The notes beneath the pieces were generated by a model. It was not told the DNA's origin. It did no database searches and was given only the letters and a program-made list of their open reading frames with translations. A DNA stretch of 62,136 bases from Nitrospirota bacterium (GTDB lineage: Bacteria; Nitrospirota; Thermodesulfovibrionia; Thermodesulfovibrionales; Magnetobacteriaceae): the NCBI GenBank assembly GCA_015233615.1, contig JADFXJ010000006.1, positions 1 through 62,136 of the forward strand. Direction: 5' to 3'. This document shows positions 52,234 to 60,413 of the stretch, piece after piece; position 1 is the first letter of the stretch; each line of letters opens with the position of its first letter. The translations under genes and the position numbers were made by a program.

Positions 52234-52635
52234 TTACTTATTTCTTTTGGCAAGCACATTGTCCAGACTCAAAGGGCCCGAACCAAAGTGCGCGATTAAC
52301 AGGGCCGCTCCCAGCATAGAGACATTCTTTATGAAATTCGTTTTCTGTGCCATAACCGCCATCGGGTCTGAAAGTCCCCAAAACTGGTGCATCGTCAGAG
52401 TAACCGGCACCAGAAAGAGCACCAATAAGTAAGCTCCGTACTTAGCCTTGTATCCCAGCAGGACGCTCAATCCTCCTAAAATCAGGATCACCCCGGTTAT
52501 CGGTACGACAATCGAGGCCAGCGGTACCCCGTGGCTAGCCGCGTAGGCTATCGTCCCGTCGGTGAAATGCCCCGGAGCGGCTTTCAAAAAAATAAACGTA
52601 TACAATATTCTTCCCAATAGAACCATGTATTTCAT
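52234..52635 (-). CDS. DoxX-family membrane protein
   Basis: 133 residues with four membrane helices (about 5-25, 45-65, 70-90, 105-122). The opening LLGRILYTFIFLKAAPGHF and the central VLLGYKAKYGAYLLVLFLVPVTLTMHQFW are DoxX-like. DoxX relatives occur in thiosulfate oxidation and in oxidoreductase gene pairs. GGAGG lies before the ATG. It precedes the oxidoreductase by about 140 bp of degenerate cttccttat repeats. Confidence 0.88.
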   Translation of the reverse strand: MKYMVLLGRILYTFIFLKAAPGHFTDGTIAYAASHGVPLASIVVPITGVILILGGLSVLLGYKAKYGAYLLVLFLVPVTLTMHQFWGLSDPMAVMAQKTNFIKNVSMLGAALLIAHFGSGPLSLDNVLAKRNK

Positions 52636-53026
52636 CGTTTAATCCTCCTTTTTTGAACTCACTTATTTCCGAACGCGCCCTTGCTATCGCCCGCCTTTCA
52701 GACGGCGCAGCCCGCCCCCGTTGGATAGTTTTTAGAACGTACGCTGAAAGCCGAAACTTGATCGATGGATCGGGGAAAAGAATCGTTCACAAAACAACCT
52801 CCTTCGGACATAAAGTCATTTGTGGCTTCCATTCATATACAACCATTATAAATCATACGCGGCGTTAAGTCAAGTAAGTTTTACAAAACCCTCGTTACGA
52901 CGAATAATCGGGTACTCGCCAGTGTTGCAAAATATAAGCCGGTTTATGGTATCATTCGCTACCGGGCAACTTAAAAAAAATAAACCGGTAAACGATATCG
53001 AAGATATAAAATATTAAGGAAGAGAC

Positions 53027-56000
53027 ATGGATGATTTAAACGTAAAGAGCGCAAAGAACTTCGACGGAGCGGCTACAACCGTAAAGGTGTTGCGCACGGC
53101 CCCGATGTTTTCGGAAAAACAGAGGAATTTCACCGAACTTATCCCTTATCCGTTGATACCCCGCATATCCATCATGTGGGCCTTTTTAGAGAGCCACCTT
53201 AAAAAGACGGCCGACGTCTTCAGGATATATCCCGAGACCCGTACCATTTTGGAGCATCGCATATCGGATCTCAAGGGATCTTTCAAGCTGCAGTCGGCGG
53301 GCAAGACGGTAGATGCCGAGATGGTTGGTACGTACCATATTATGGTCAGTTACCTTGTCCGGCATTCACTCGTAAGCGAACCCCTGACGCAGGAGCAGCG
53401 CGAGGCCCTGTTTTACAATCTTCAGAAAGTAAGAGTGCTCCTTTCCAACGCCCACGGTACCACGCCGGCCGTTATCGCCGTCGATAAGACCGACCGTTAC
53501 GTGGCCGATCTCATGTTCATGCTTGCCGAAAGCGTTACGAAGGCGGTTTCCGACATGTCCGAAAAATCATGGCTGGAGTGCAACTGCGTCCTGGTATCGG
53601 TGCTCAACGTGTACCGTAACCGCCTTGGCAAGCTCCTGGACGGATTCCACGTGTTTATCAACTCGTCGGAGTTAGGAGGCGCCACCACTCCGTCTTTCCA
53701 CGCCCACGCCATGTCTCATAGAAAGGACTCCGGCATTATCAACCTGCCGTCTGAAAACAAGAAGGACAACACTATCCTTACAAAAAAGCACTTCGATCGG
53801 CTTGGCCAAAAAGACCTGGACGGTAACTATATAAACGAAACGCTCGAAGAGATTGCCCTGGAAAATTTTCTCACCCTTGCGGAGGCTCTTCACAGGGGTA
53901 TGGAAGCCTTTTCGGCGGGAGGATTCAAGAGGTTTCCCATTTGGGGATACGATTCCACAATTAGTACGGAAGCCTTTTCCGGAGAAAAATTTAAGAACAC
54001 CGAGTACCTGGACGTGGAAGAACTCGGGAGATTTATAAAAATAATCCGGTCGATTGCCGGCAAAATTACCGACGGACGGGATTACGACTTTCGACAATTT
54101 CTAAACGACCTGGAGGAGCATGACATACTGCACCTTATCGAAAGGTACGGCGTTCTTTTAAGCGACGAGGTTTCCAAAAAGAAGCTCTCCGAAAGACAAA
54201 GGGCGCTGGAGTTTTGCCGCTACATAAAAGGCATGAACATGCGACTGAGGTTTTGGCAAAGGTATTCGGACAGGGTGTTTATATCTCCCGCGTCGGACGT
54301 TTTCGCCGCCGCCATAATGAGGAAGTTAAAGAGCCAGGGTGTGGCCGAAAAAATTAATGACGCCATACGCGACACGGTACCGCGGGGAATGGACGTCGAA
54401 TTCAGCCTTACCGACTACTTTTCCTACGGTGAAGACGTCCACGTAATACCCGCCTTCTCATTTGCGGCCCTTCCGTCCGTATGGGCCCTCTACGGCAAAC
54501 CGCTGATGGCGATAGCCGAGGAAAGCTTAAACGTTCAGTGGGAAAAGATCTACTACCTCACGGAGGCATATATACGTATTGCGGGTGACGATAGCCTGGA
54601 ACACGAGATAATCCAGAAGCTCGACGACCTCATAGGCATATCCGACGTTCTGCAGGCCATGCATCGCCATAACGCACGATTCGAACCCGAGCCCGACAGC
54701 ATGTTCTACTCCGCCGGGCTATCGGGAAACGGCGACATAGGGCAAACAACCCTCAACTACCTGAAATATTTCACACGGAGCTTCGCCTTTGCCCGTAAGA
54801 ATAAGATACTTCTCGTTCCGGGCCTTTGTCCGAGAACGACCATCATAGAGCTCAGGGAGCATGGCGGCGTGCAGAAACAGGCGGTTTACGTCTCCCCCAT
54901 AGGCGTGTATACTCCGGTAATGAAGTTAAAGCGTTTCGAGCGTTGTTTCGGGCCTATCAGCCTCATGCGGGAGGCAAACGCGCGCTTCGAACTCATCGGA
55001 AACGGCGACGATAAGCTTGTCATTCAAAAAACCGGCGGCGAGTGCCGCACTAAAGGAAGGCCGGTTTTCCACAGGGACAAGCGCGAGCATTTAATGAGCC
55101 GTCCCCGTATTTACGAGGAGCCCATAGTGGAGGCCATAAGCGAAACCATTAAAAAGTACGTACTCTCGCCGGAAAATCTGGGAAACATCAACGCCTTGTA
55201 CTTTCAGTATTACATGAGGGAATACGTGGAACGGGAATATGAAGACGAGCCCGATATCTCGTGGAAGATAGCCGCGGAGATACTGTTTTTTTGCGCCGGC
55301 GAGATATACGACGTCGATAACGGCAATAACGGCGAAGAAGGCAATAAGAGCGGTCATGACGGAAACATAGAAAAGCTGCTCCTTGAGGGTTTTTCCAAAA
55401 GCGGCTATCAAAAGATGGAGTTGTCCGGTGCCTACAGGTTGATCAACGTTATCAAGGAAGCCAGACAGGATGCCATCGACAAGATGCGGTTGTCGCAAGT
55501 GCGTAGTATCAAACTCAAGAAGCTAATCGAAAAATGCGATTTCATGACCAATTACGAAAAGTTTATGAAGGCCGTGGACAGGTGCAACACCGACGAGCGC
55601 TTCATACGGCTCCTGGAGGAACTCGGGTTGCCCGACAACGCGCGGACAAAGGAGCATATCCTGTACATATTCGGCATACGCATCCTGGAGCGGTTTAACG
55701 TTGGTGCGCTTAACTCACGTTCGGATGACATCTGCTCGTTTAACGTTCGTTTGAAAGACGTTGGCTCCAAAGACGTGCCGGACGACGTGCGCAACCGGCT
55801 AATCAGGGATAACCTAAACACGATCTCGTTTTTTAAATTGGCCGGATTGATCGTTGACACGGCGTTCGGCAAGGTCAAAGAAAAGATTAAACAACGATTC
55901 CCAAGCGCGGAGGCCGACGGATCACTTTCGAAAGACCTCGGGATCTCCGAATACCTGATGGTGGAACTTATATCCCGTATAATATACAAGTACGTTGGCC

Positions 56001-56320
56001 ATTCCAACAAACGCCGTAGAGAGTACTGTGACGCTATTACCCATTATTACGAGAACCATCCACTGATCGAAGAACTCCTGAAGCACGTAGCGGACGAATT
56101 AAAGCAGAAGAGTTTCCAGACCGAAGAACACTGGAAAGCCCTTGGCTCAAACCCCGCCGAAGGACATACCGGGCTGATAGAAAAGTGCGTAATCTCTGCC
56201 GGTAATATTGTACGATGCATGGTAAACCTCGAAAAATACGGCAAACCGATGAACGAAGTTATAGCGATTATCGTGAAAAACCTCGAAGCGCAGGACGATT
56301 TACCGACGTCAAGTGTTTAA
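53027..56320 (+). CDS. 1097-aa protein of unknown family
   Basis: A single, intact 1097-codon frame with AAGGAAG just before ATG 53027. I recognise no domain. It is soluble, with no membrane helix, and rich in helical segments. Notable stretches: a His-rich segment TPSFHAHAMSHRKDSG near 220, an Asn/Gly run DNGNNGEEGNKSGHDG near 762, and KLKKLIEKCDFMTNYEKFMKAV later. Composition resembles its neighbours, so it looks native. It is followed by a hairpin (56511-56559) and then signalling genes. No function can be assigned. Confidence 0.8.
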   Translation: MDDLNVKSAKNFDGAATTVKVLRTAPMFSEKQRNFTELIPYPLIPRISIMWAFLESHLKKTADVFRIYPETRTILEHRISDLKGSFKLQSAGKTVDAEMVGTYHIMVSYLVRHSLVSEPLTQEQREALFYNLQKVRVLLSNAHGTTPAVIAVDKTDRYVADLMFMLAESVTKAVSDMSEKSWLECNCVLVSVLNVYRNRLGKLLDGFHVFINSSELGGATTPSFHAHAMSHRKDSGIINLPSENKKDNTILTKKHFDRLGQKDLDGNYINETLEEIALENFLTLAEALHRGMEAFSAGGFKRFPIWGYDSTISTEAFSGEKFKNTEYLDVEELGRFIKIIRSIAGKITDGRDYDFRQFLNDLEEHDILHLIERYGVLLSDEVSKKKLSERQRALEFCRYIKGMNMRLRFWQRYSDRVFISPASDVFAAAIMRKLKSQGVAEKINDAIRDTVPRGMDVEFSLTDYFSYGEDVHVIPAFSFAALPSVWALYGKPLMAIAEESLNVQWEKIYYLTEAYIRIAGDDSLEHEIIQKLDDLIGISDVLQAMHRHNARFEPEPDSMFYSAGLSGNGDIGQTTLNYLKYFTRSFAFARKNKILLVPGLCPRTTIIELREHGGVQKQAVYVSPIGVYTPVMKLKRFERCFGPISLMREANARFELIGNGDDKLVIQKTGGECRTKGRPVFHRDKREHLMSRPRIYEEPIVEAISETIKKYVLSPENLGNINALYFQYYMREYVEREYEDEPDISWKIAAEILFFCAGEIYDVDNGNNGEEGNKSGHDGNIEKLLLEGFSKSGYQKMELSGAYRLINVIKEARQDAIDKMRLSQVRSIKLKKLIEKCDFMTNYEKFMKAVDRCNTDERFIRLLEELGLPDNARTKEHILYIFGIRILERFNVGALNSRSDDICSFNVRLKDVGSKDVPDDVRNRLIRDNLNTISFFKLAGLIVDTAFGKVKEKIKQRFPSAEADGSLSKDLGISEYLMVELISRIIYKYVGHSNKRRREYCDAITHYYENHPLIEELLKHVADELKQKSFQTEEHWKALGSNPAEGHTGLIEKCVISAGNIVRCMVNLEKYGKPMNEVIAIIVKNLEAQDDLPTSSV

Positions 56321-56751
56321 AAAAGGCTCGATATAAAGAAATCCAAACTCCGATATATAAACTTATAGATATAATATTTTGGCTTTTTTCGCGTTGGTAA
56401 CTTTAAGCATATACAACGCAAATGAGCCTCACGATAAATTTGTTCTCCATTATACACAAGCTGTAGTTGACGTTTTTTGTCATCCGCATGTAACGCGATG
56501 CTCAACTATTTTGTCGTCCTTGCCCCTACCCTATACGAAATGGGTGGGGTTGACGACAAAGGGGTTGGCATAATGAACGGGGTACGCTTGACGGGACACT
56601 AGCCGCAATGGCATAAAAAACGAATATCGAATAAATGTCCAGAATTAATTGCAACCTCCTGTAATAACATACTTTTTCGGTCAGAATAAATTAGCAGTGA
56701 ATGAGCCTATATTGTACTGTCATTATATAAGCGTAATATGTTATTCTGTTA
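56321..56751. other. Intergenic region, 431 bp, with hairpin
   Basis: AT-rich. It contains a hairpin at 56511-56559 (arms ttgtcgtc and gacgacaa, with paired C and G runs inside) without a T tract, so it is a weak terminator at best. The last 60 bp should hold the promoter of the next gene. No frame with a ribosome site is seen. Confidence 0.5.
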
Positions 56752-59013
56752 GTGAGAGGGGTAAATCGGTTGCGACAAAACACACCCGAAAAACTGTATA
56801 ACGCTACGATTATGATAATCGATTTCTCGGGGTATGTTTCGACGGATGAGTTGGGACTAATATCCAAGGTGCCTACCCTGGTCAAGAAGTTTAACGATAT
56901 CCTCCTGAAAAAAAATAATGGCGTTGTCATAAAGGTACGGGGCAAAAGGACCCTCTACTGCTTTGATTCCGCGGAAAAGGCCCTCTCCACGGCATTACAC
57001 ATAAAAGACATCGTAAGCAAGTACAATCGTATTAACTCAGGCAGCCTGCCCGTTACCTCCATGACGGTCTTACATACGGAGCCAATCCCTCCAAATGAAA
57101 CAATATCGGACGATACCGCCAACAGGACCATTTTCTTAATGTCACTGTCAAGCCCGGACGAGATACTCATGTCTGAGGATACTTACAAGTTACTTTCACC
57201 AAACCAACAACAGGATTGTATACTCCAAAATAATCTGGTAGGGAAAGGCAAGTCGGGACCTCTTAAGGTATACAAATTCACATGGGAACAAATCGCACGA
57301 GATCGACTGATGTTCACCCTACCCGATACCACCGTACCCGATGTCACAGTTGCCGACACCCCCGTATCAGATGCCACCATTGCCTATACTCCCGTATCCT
57401 ACACAACCGTTGCCTATAGTGCAGAAACTAAAGAACCCTCTCCGGAAATGCAGATTCCCCGGAACATATTGCACGATAAGATTAGCGACAATAAAGGTTT
57501 CCCCGTCTTGTCCCGCACCGTGGAGTTGCTGATGAAACTCCAGGATAACTTTAAGTGCGACGAAACCTCGGTCTCCGAGTTAACCAACACTATTCTCAAT
57601 GACGTAGCCCTCACCAATAAGCTGCTGGCCCTTGTAAACACGATATATTTCAGCCAGCAAGACGGAAAGGTGTGCACCATTTCGAGGGCCTTTATGCTTT
57701 TGGGCTTCATACAGGTTAGAAACACGGCACTGTCATTGATGCTTTTTAAGGATATCCACGATGCCGGCGTTGGCCGGGAACTAAAGAAGCTAATGGTAAA
57801 TTCACTCACGAGTGCCGTCGTCGCAAAAAAGATTGCCCGTGAGGTTCTTCTTGTAAACGAGGAAGAGGCTTTCATCTGTGCCCTCCTCCACGATCTGGGC
57901 AAGATGTTTGCCGCGTATTTTGTGCCGGAGGAAAATAAAAAAGTCATAGAAAATATCACCGGCTTTCATATGGATGAAGCGGATGCTTCCCGTAGCGTAT
58001 TGGGCATGTCCTACGAGGAACTCGGCATGAGTATCTCAAAGGATTGGCACCTTCCCATTCAGATAACCCTCGGCATGCACAAACTACACGGAGCCGTAGC
58101 CGGTAAGCCTGAAAACGACTTCGATAAGCTCTCCTTACTTTCATCTTTCGCCAACGAATTCTGTTCCCTCCTGCTAAGCGATGACCTCACGGCAGAGGAC
58201 AAGCAGCTCAGCCTAAACAATCTCATGGAGCGCTACGCCAACTGTTTTACCCTTTCCGATGAATACATACCGGAGCTTATAGCCAGCCTGATAAGCGAAA
58301 TGAACAACTATTGCCGCATCTACGGCATCCGGATTACAAGCGTATCCATATTCGACAGGCTAACGGATTTTCTCGAAGTTGTCAGGGCCGAACAAGTATC
58401 GTTGGATGCTCCCTTAACGCCCACGACAATCGATAAGCCACTGGATACGGAGCTTTTCGGCGCCAATCTTGTGACCGGGTCGATGAGTGCCGCCGAAATT
58501 GCCGTTCAAAAGGGGCTGCACGACGTCACCGCGGCACTCCTGGGAGATTTCGACGTTAACGACATAATGAGAATAATCATCGAGGTCATATACAGTGCGA
58601 TGGATTTTACAATGACCATAGTCTGCGTACGGAATGCAAAGACGAATTCGATGGAAGGCAGGTTTGGCTTGGGCAAGGACGCGGCTCAGGTAATAAAAGA
58701 CTTCAATTTTCCCATCGAAGATTCTACTGACGTATTCAACACGGCCATGGCGAAAAACTCAAACGTAATAGTGAACGACGTTGACGACATCGAAGTGAAA
58801 TCGCGTATACCACGGTGGCACAGGAACCTGTCGAATGCCAAAACTTTCGTGATACTTCCCATAGTGGTGCAGGATAAACCGTTCGGTTTGATTTACGCGG
58901 AAAAAGCCGAACTCGCCCCTATCGAATCTCACAACATATGGAACCTCGGCACTCTGAGAAAACAGGCTACGATAGCCTTTAAATATACCGCCGGCTTTAA
59001 GCAGAGGAAATGA
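56752..59013 (+). CDS. Degenerate cyclase-HDOD-GAF signalling protein
   Basis: 753 residues from GTG 56752; a TTG at 56770 with AGAGGGG upstream is an alternative. Residues 15-180 resemble a class III cyclase domain (IIDFSGY with D24), but the second metal Asp is missing (VRGKRTLYCF), so it is likely inactive. A Thr/Asp pentapeptide linker (194-223) leads to an HDOD domain (about 240-430: FPVLSRTVELLMKLQ, LLHDLGKMFAAYF) and a C-terminal GAF domain (about 600-745). HDOD proteins act in signalling; the GAF may bind a small ligand. It is probably co-transcribed with the response regulator downstream. Confidence 0.82.
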   Translation: MRGVNRLRQNTPEKLYNATIMIIDFSGYVSTDELGLISKVPTLVKKFNDILLKKNNGVVIKVRGKRTLYCFDSAEKALSTALHIKDIVSKYNRINSGSLPVTSMTVLHTEPIPPNETISDDTANRTIFLMSLSSPDEILMSEDTYKLLSPNQQQDCILQNNLVGKGKSGPLKVYKFTWEQIARDRLMFTLPDTTVPDVTVADTPVSDATIAYTPVSYTTVAYSAETKEPSPEMQIPRNILHDKISDNKGFPVLSRTVELLMKLQDNFKCDETSVSELTNTILNDVALTNKLLALVNTIYFSQQDGKVCTISRAFMLLGFIQVRNTALSLMLFKDIHDAGVGRELKKLMVNSLTSAVVAKKIAREVLLVNEEEAFICALLHDLGKMFAAYFVPEENKKVIENITGFHMDEADASRSVLGMSYEELGMSISKDWHLPIQITLGMHKLHGAVAGKPENDFDKLSLLSSFANEFCSLLLSDDLTAEDKQLSLNNLMERYANCFTLSDEYIPELIASLISEMNNYCRIYGIRITSVSIFDRLTDFLEVVRAEQVSLDAPLTPTTIDKPLDTELFGANLVTGSMSAAEIAVQKGLHDVTAALLGDFDVNDIMRIIIEVIYSAMDFTMTIVCVRNAKTNSMEGRFGLGKDAAQVIKDFNFPIEDSTDVFNTAMAKNSNVIVNDVDDIEVKSRIPRWHRNLSNAKTFVILPIVVQDKPFGLIYAEKAELAPIESHNIWNLGTLRKQATIAFKYTAGFKQRK

Positions 59014-59024
59014 TGCCTGAATTT

Positions 59025-59208
59025 ATACCAAGTTGCATTCAAAAGAGTAACAAGGCGGCAAGGAGAAAGCGACGCAGGCGTACCCCCCTACCCCCCGACA
59101 ATCCCCCCTCACGGGGGGTACGGGGGGTGAGGGGGGTAACTCGTTACGTACGTCGGGGAGCTTTTGACGATTGGCTTCGAAGTTAATCGAATGAATGCAA
59201 TTTGGTAT
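59025..59208. repeat. 'ataccaa-ttgcattca' repeat, full copy
   Basis: ataccaagttgcattcaaaa at the left and tgaatgcaatttggtat at the right form inverted ends of a 184-bp element. Its centre carries G/C runs (cccccc and gggggg) that pair strongly. Related partial copies are at 40465 and 51012. It lies between the HDOD and response regulator genes. Confidence 0.7.
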
Positions 59209-59242
59209 TAAATGGGCCGGCTTCCCAATCTGAAGAGGTAAT

Positions 59243-60253
59243 ATGACCTACCCTTTGCAAAAGAAAGATACCTCCATTCTCTACGTTGAGGACGAGGAGT
59301 TGTTGCGCAAAAACATTGTTACTTTTCTTGAGCGGCGTTTTAACGTTGTCTATAGTGCCACTAACGGTATGGAAGGTTTCGAACTTTTTAGCAAACATTT
59401 CCCTGACATCGTCATTACGGACATCCTCATGCCGGTTATGGACGGTATCGAAATGGTAAAACGCATCAAACAGTTGCGGCCGGACATGCCGATAATAATT
59501 ACCACGGCATTCAGCGACACTAAATACCTGATGCAGGCGATCTCGTTAAAAGTAGATGGTTACGTCACCAAACCGATTGATTATAATAATCTTATGGAAG
59601 CTATCAATCGAATCATCCACTTTCTCACCTCTAAAACCCTGGAAGCCTCTTATACGGAAAGCCTTAAACGCATTCAGAGAATGCTTTCGGGTGCCATCGA
59701 TGCCCTTGCCTACGCCATCGAAAGCAGGGACCCCTATACGGCGGGCCATCAGAAACGCGTAGCTCGTTTAGCCGGTGCCATTTGCACCCAAATGGGGTAT
59801 ACGGAGGAAGAAGTCAGGAAAATAGAAATAGTCGGTATGATTCACGACATCGGCAAGATATCCATTCCGGCGGAGATACTCATGAAACCCTTCGACCTGC
59901 AGGATATCGAAATGTCGCTCCTTCATAATCACTGTAAGGTAGGTTTCGATATTTTGAAAAACATAGAATTTCCTTTTCCCGTAGCCGAGATAGTGTATCA
60001 GCATCATGAGCGCCTTGACGGCTCGGGATATCCCAGGGGGCTCACGAAAGACGATATTTTCTTTGAGGCCCGGATTATCAGCGTTGCAGACGTCGTAGAG
60101 TCCATGTCCTCACATCGACCCTACCGTCCATCCCGCGGTATCGACAAAGCTATCGAAGAAATTGTTGCCCACCGGGGCACTTTTTACGATACCGAAATCG
60201 TTGACGCCTGCGTTGCCCTTTTCACAAAAGGTTACAATCTGAGTTCGACGTAA
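59243..60253 (+). CDS. Response regulator with HD-GYP output
   Basis: 336 residues. The receiver domain (about 10-125) has phosphorylatable Asp in DIVITDILMPVMDG, with the switch Thr in TTAF and Lys in TKPIDY. The HD-GYP domain (about 150-330) has MIHDIGKISIP and HHERLDGSGYPRG. A histidine kinase partner is not nearby. AAGAGG precedes the ATG. It should hydrolyse cyclic di-GMP when phosphorylated, complementing the PAS-HD-GYP at 38 kb. Confidence 0.94.
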   Translation: MTYPLQKKDTSILYVEDEELLRKNIVTFLERRFNVVYSATNGMEGFELFSKHFPDIVITDILMPVMDGIEMVKRIKQLRPDMPIIITTAFSDTKYLMQAISLKVDGYVTKPIDYNNLMEAINRIIHFLTSKTLEASYTESLKRIQRMLSGAIDALAYAIESRDPYTAGHQKRVARLAGAICTQMGYTEEEVRKIEIVGMIHDIGKISIPAEILMKPFDLQDIEMSLLHNHCKVGFDILKNIEFPFPVAEIVYQHHERLDGSGYPRGLTKDDIFFEARIISVADVVESMSSHRPYRPSRGIDKAIEEIVAHRGTFYDTEIVDACVALFTKGYNLSST

Positions 60254-60413
60254 CCGTTCTCCAGGCTAAGTGCATGATTCCTGGTAGCCGACTGATTTAT
60301 TTTCTTTGCCTGTCATAGAGTATTTTCCCATATTGTACGAACCGGAAATTCCGGCTCCCTACCCTGCATTTTGTATACCGTTTCGATACGGACTTCGTGT
60401 ATTACACCGGCGC

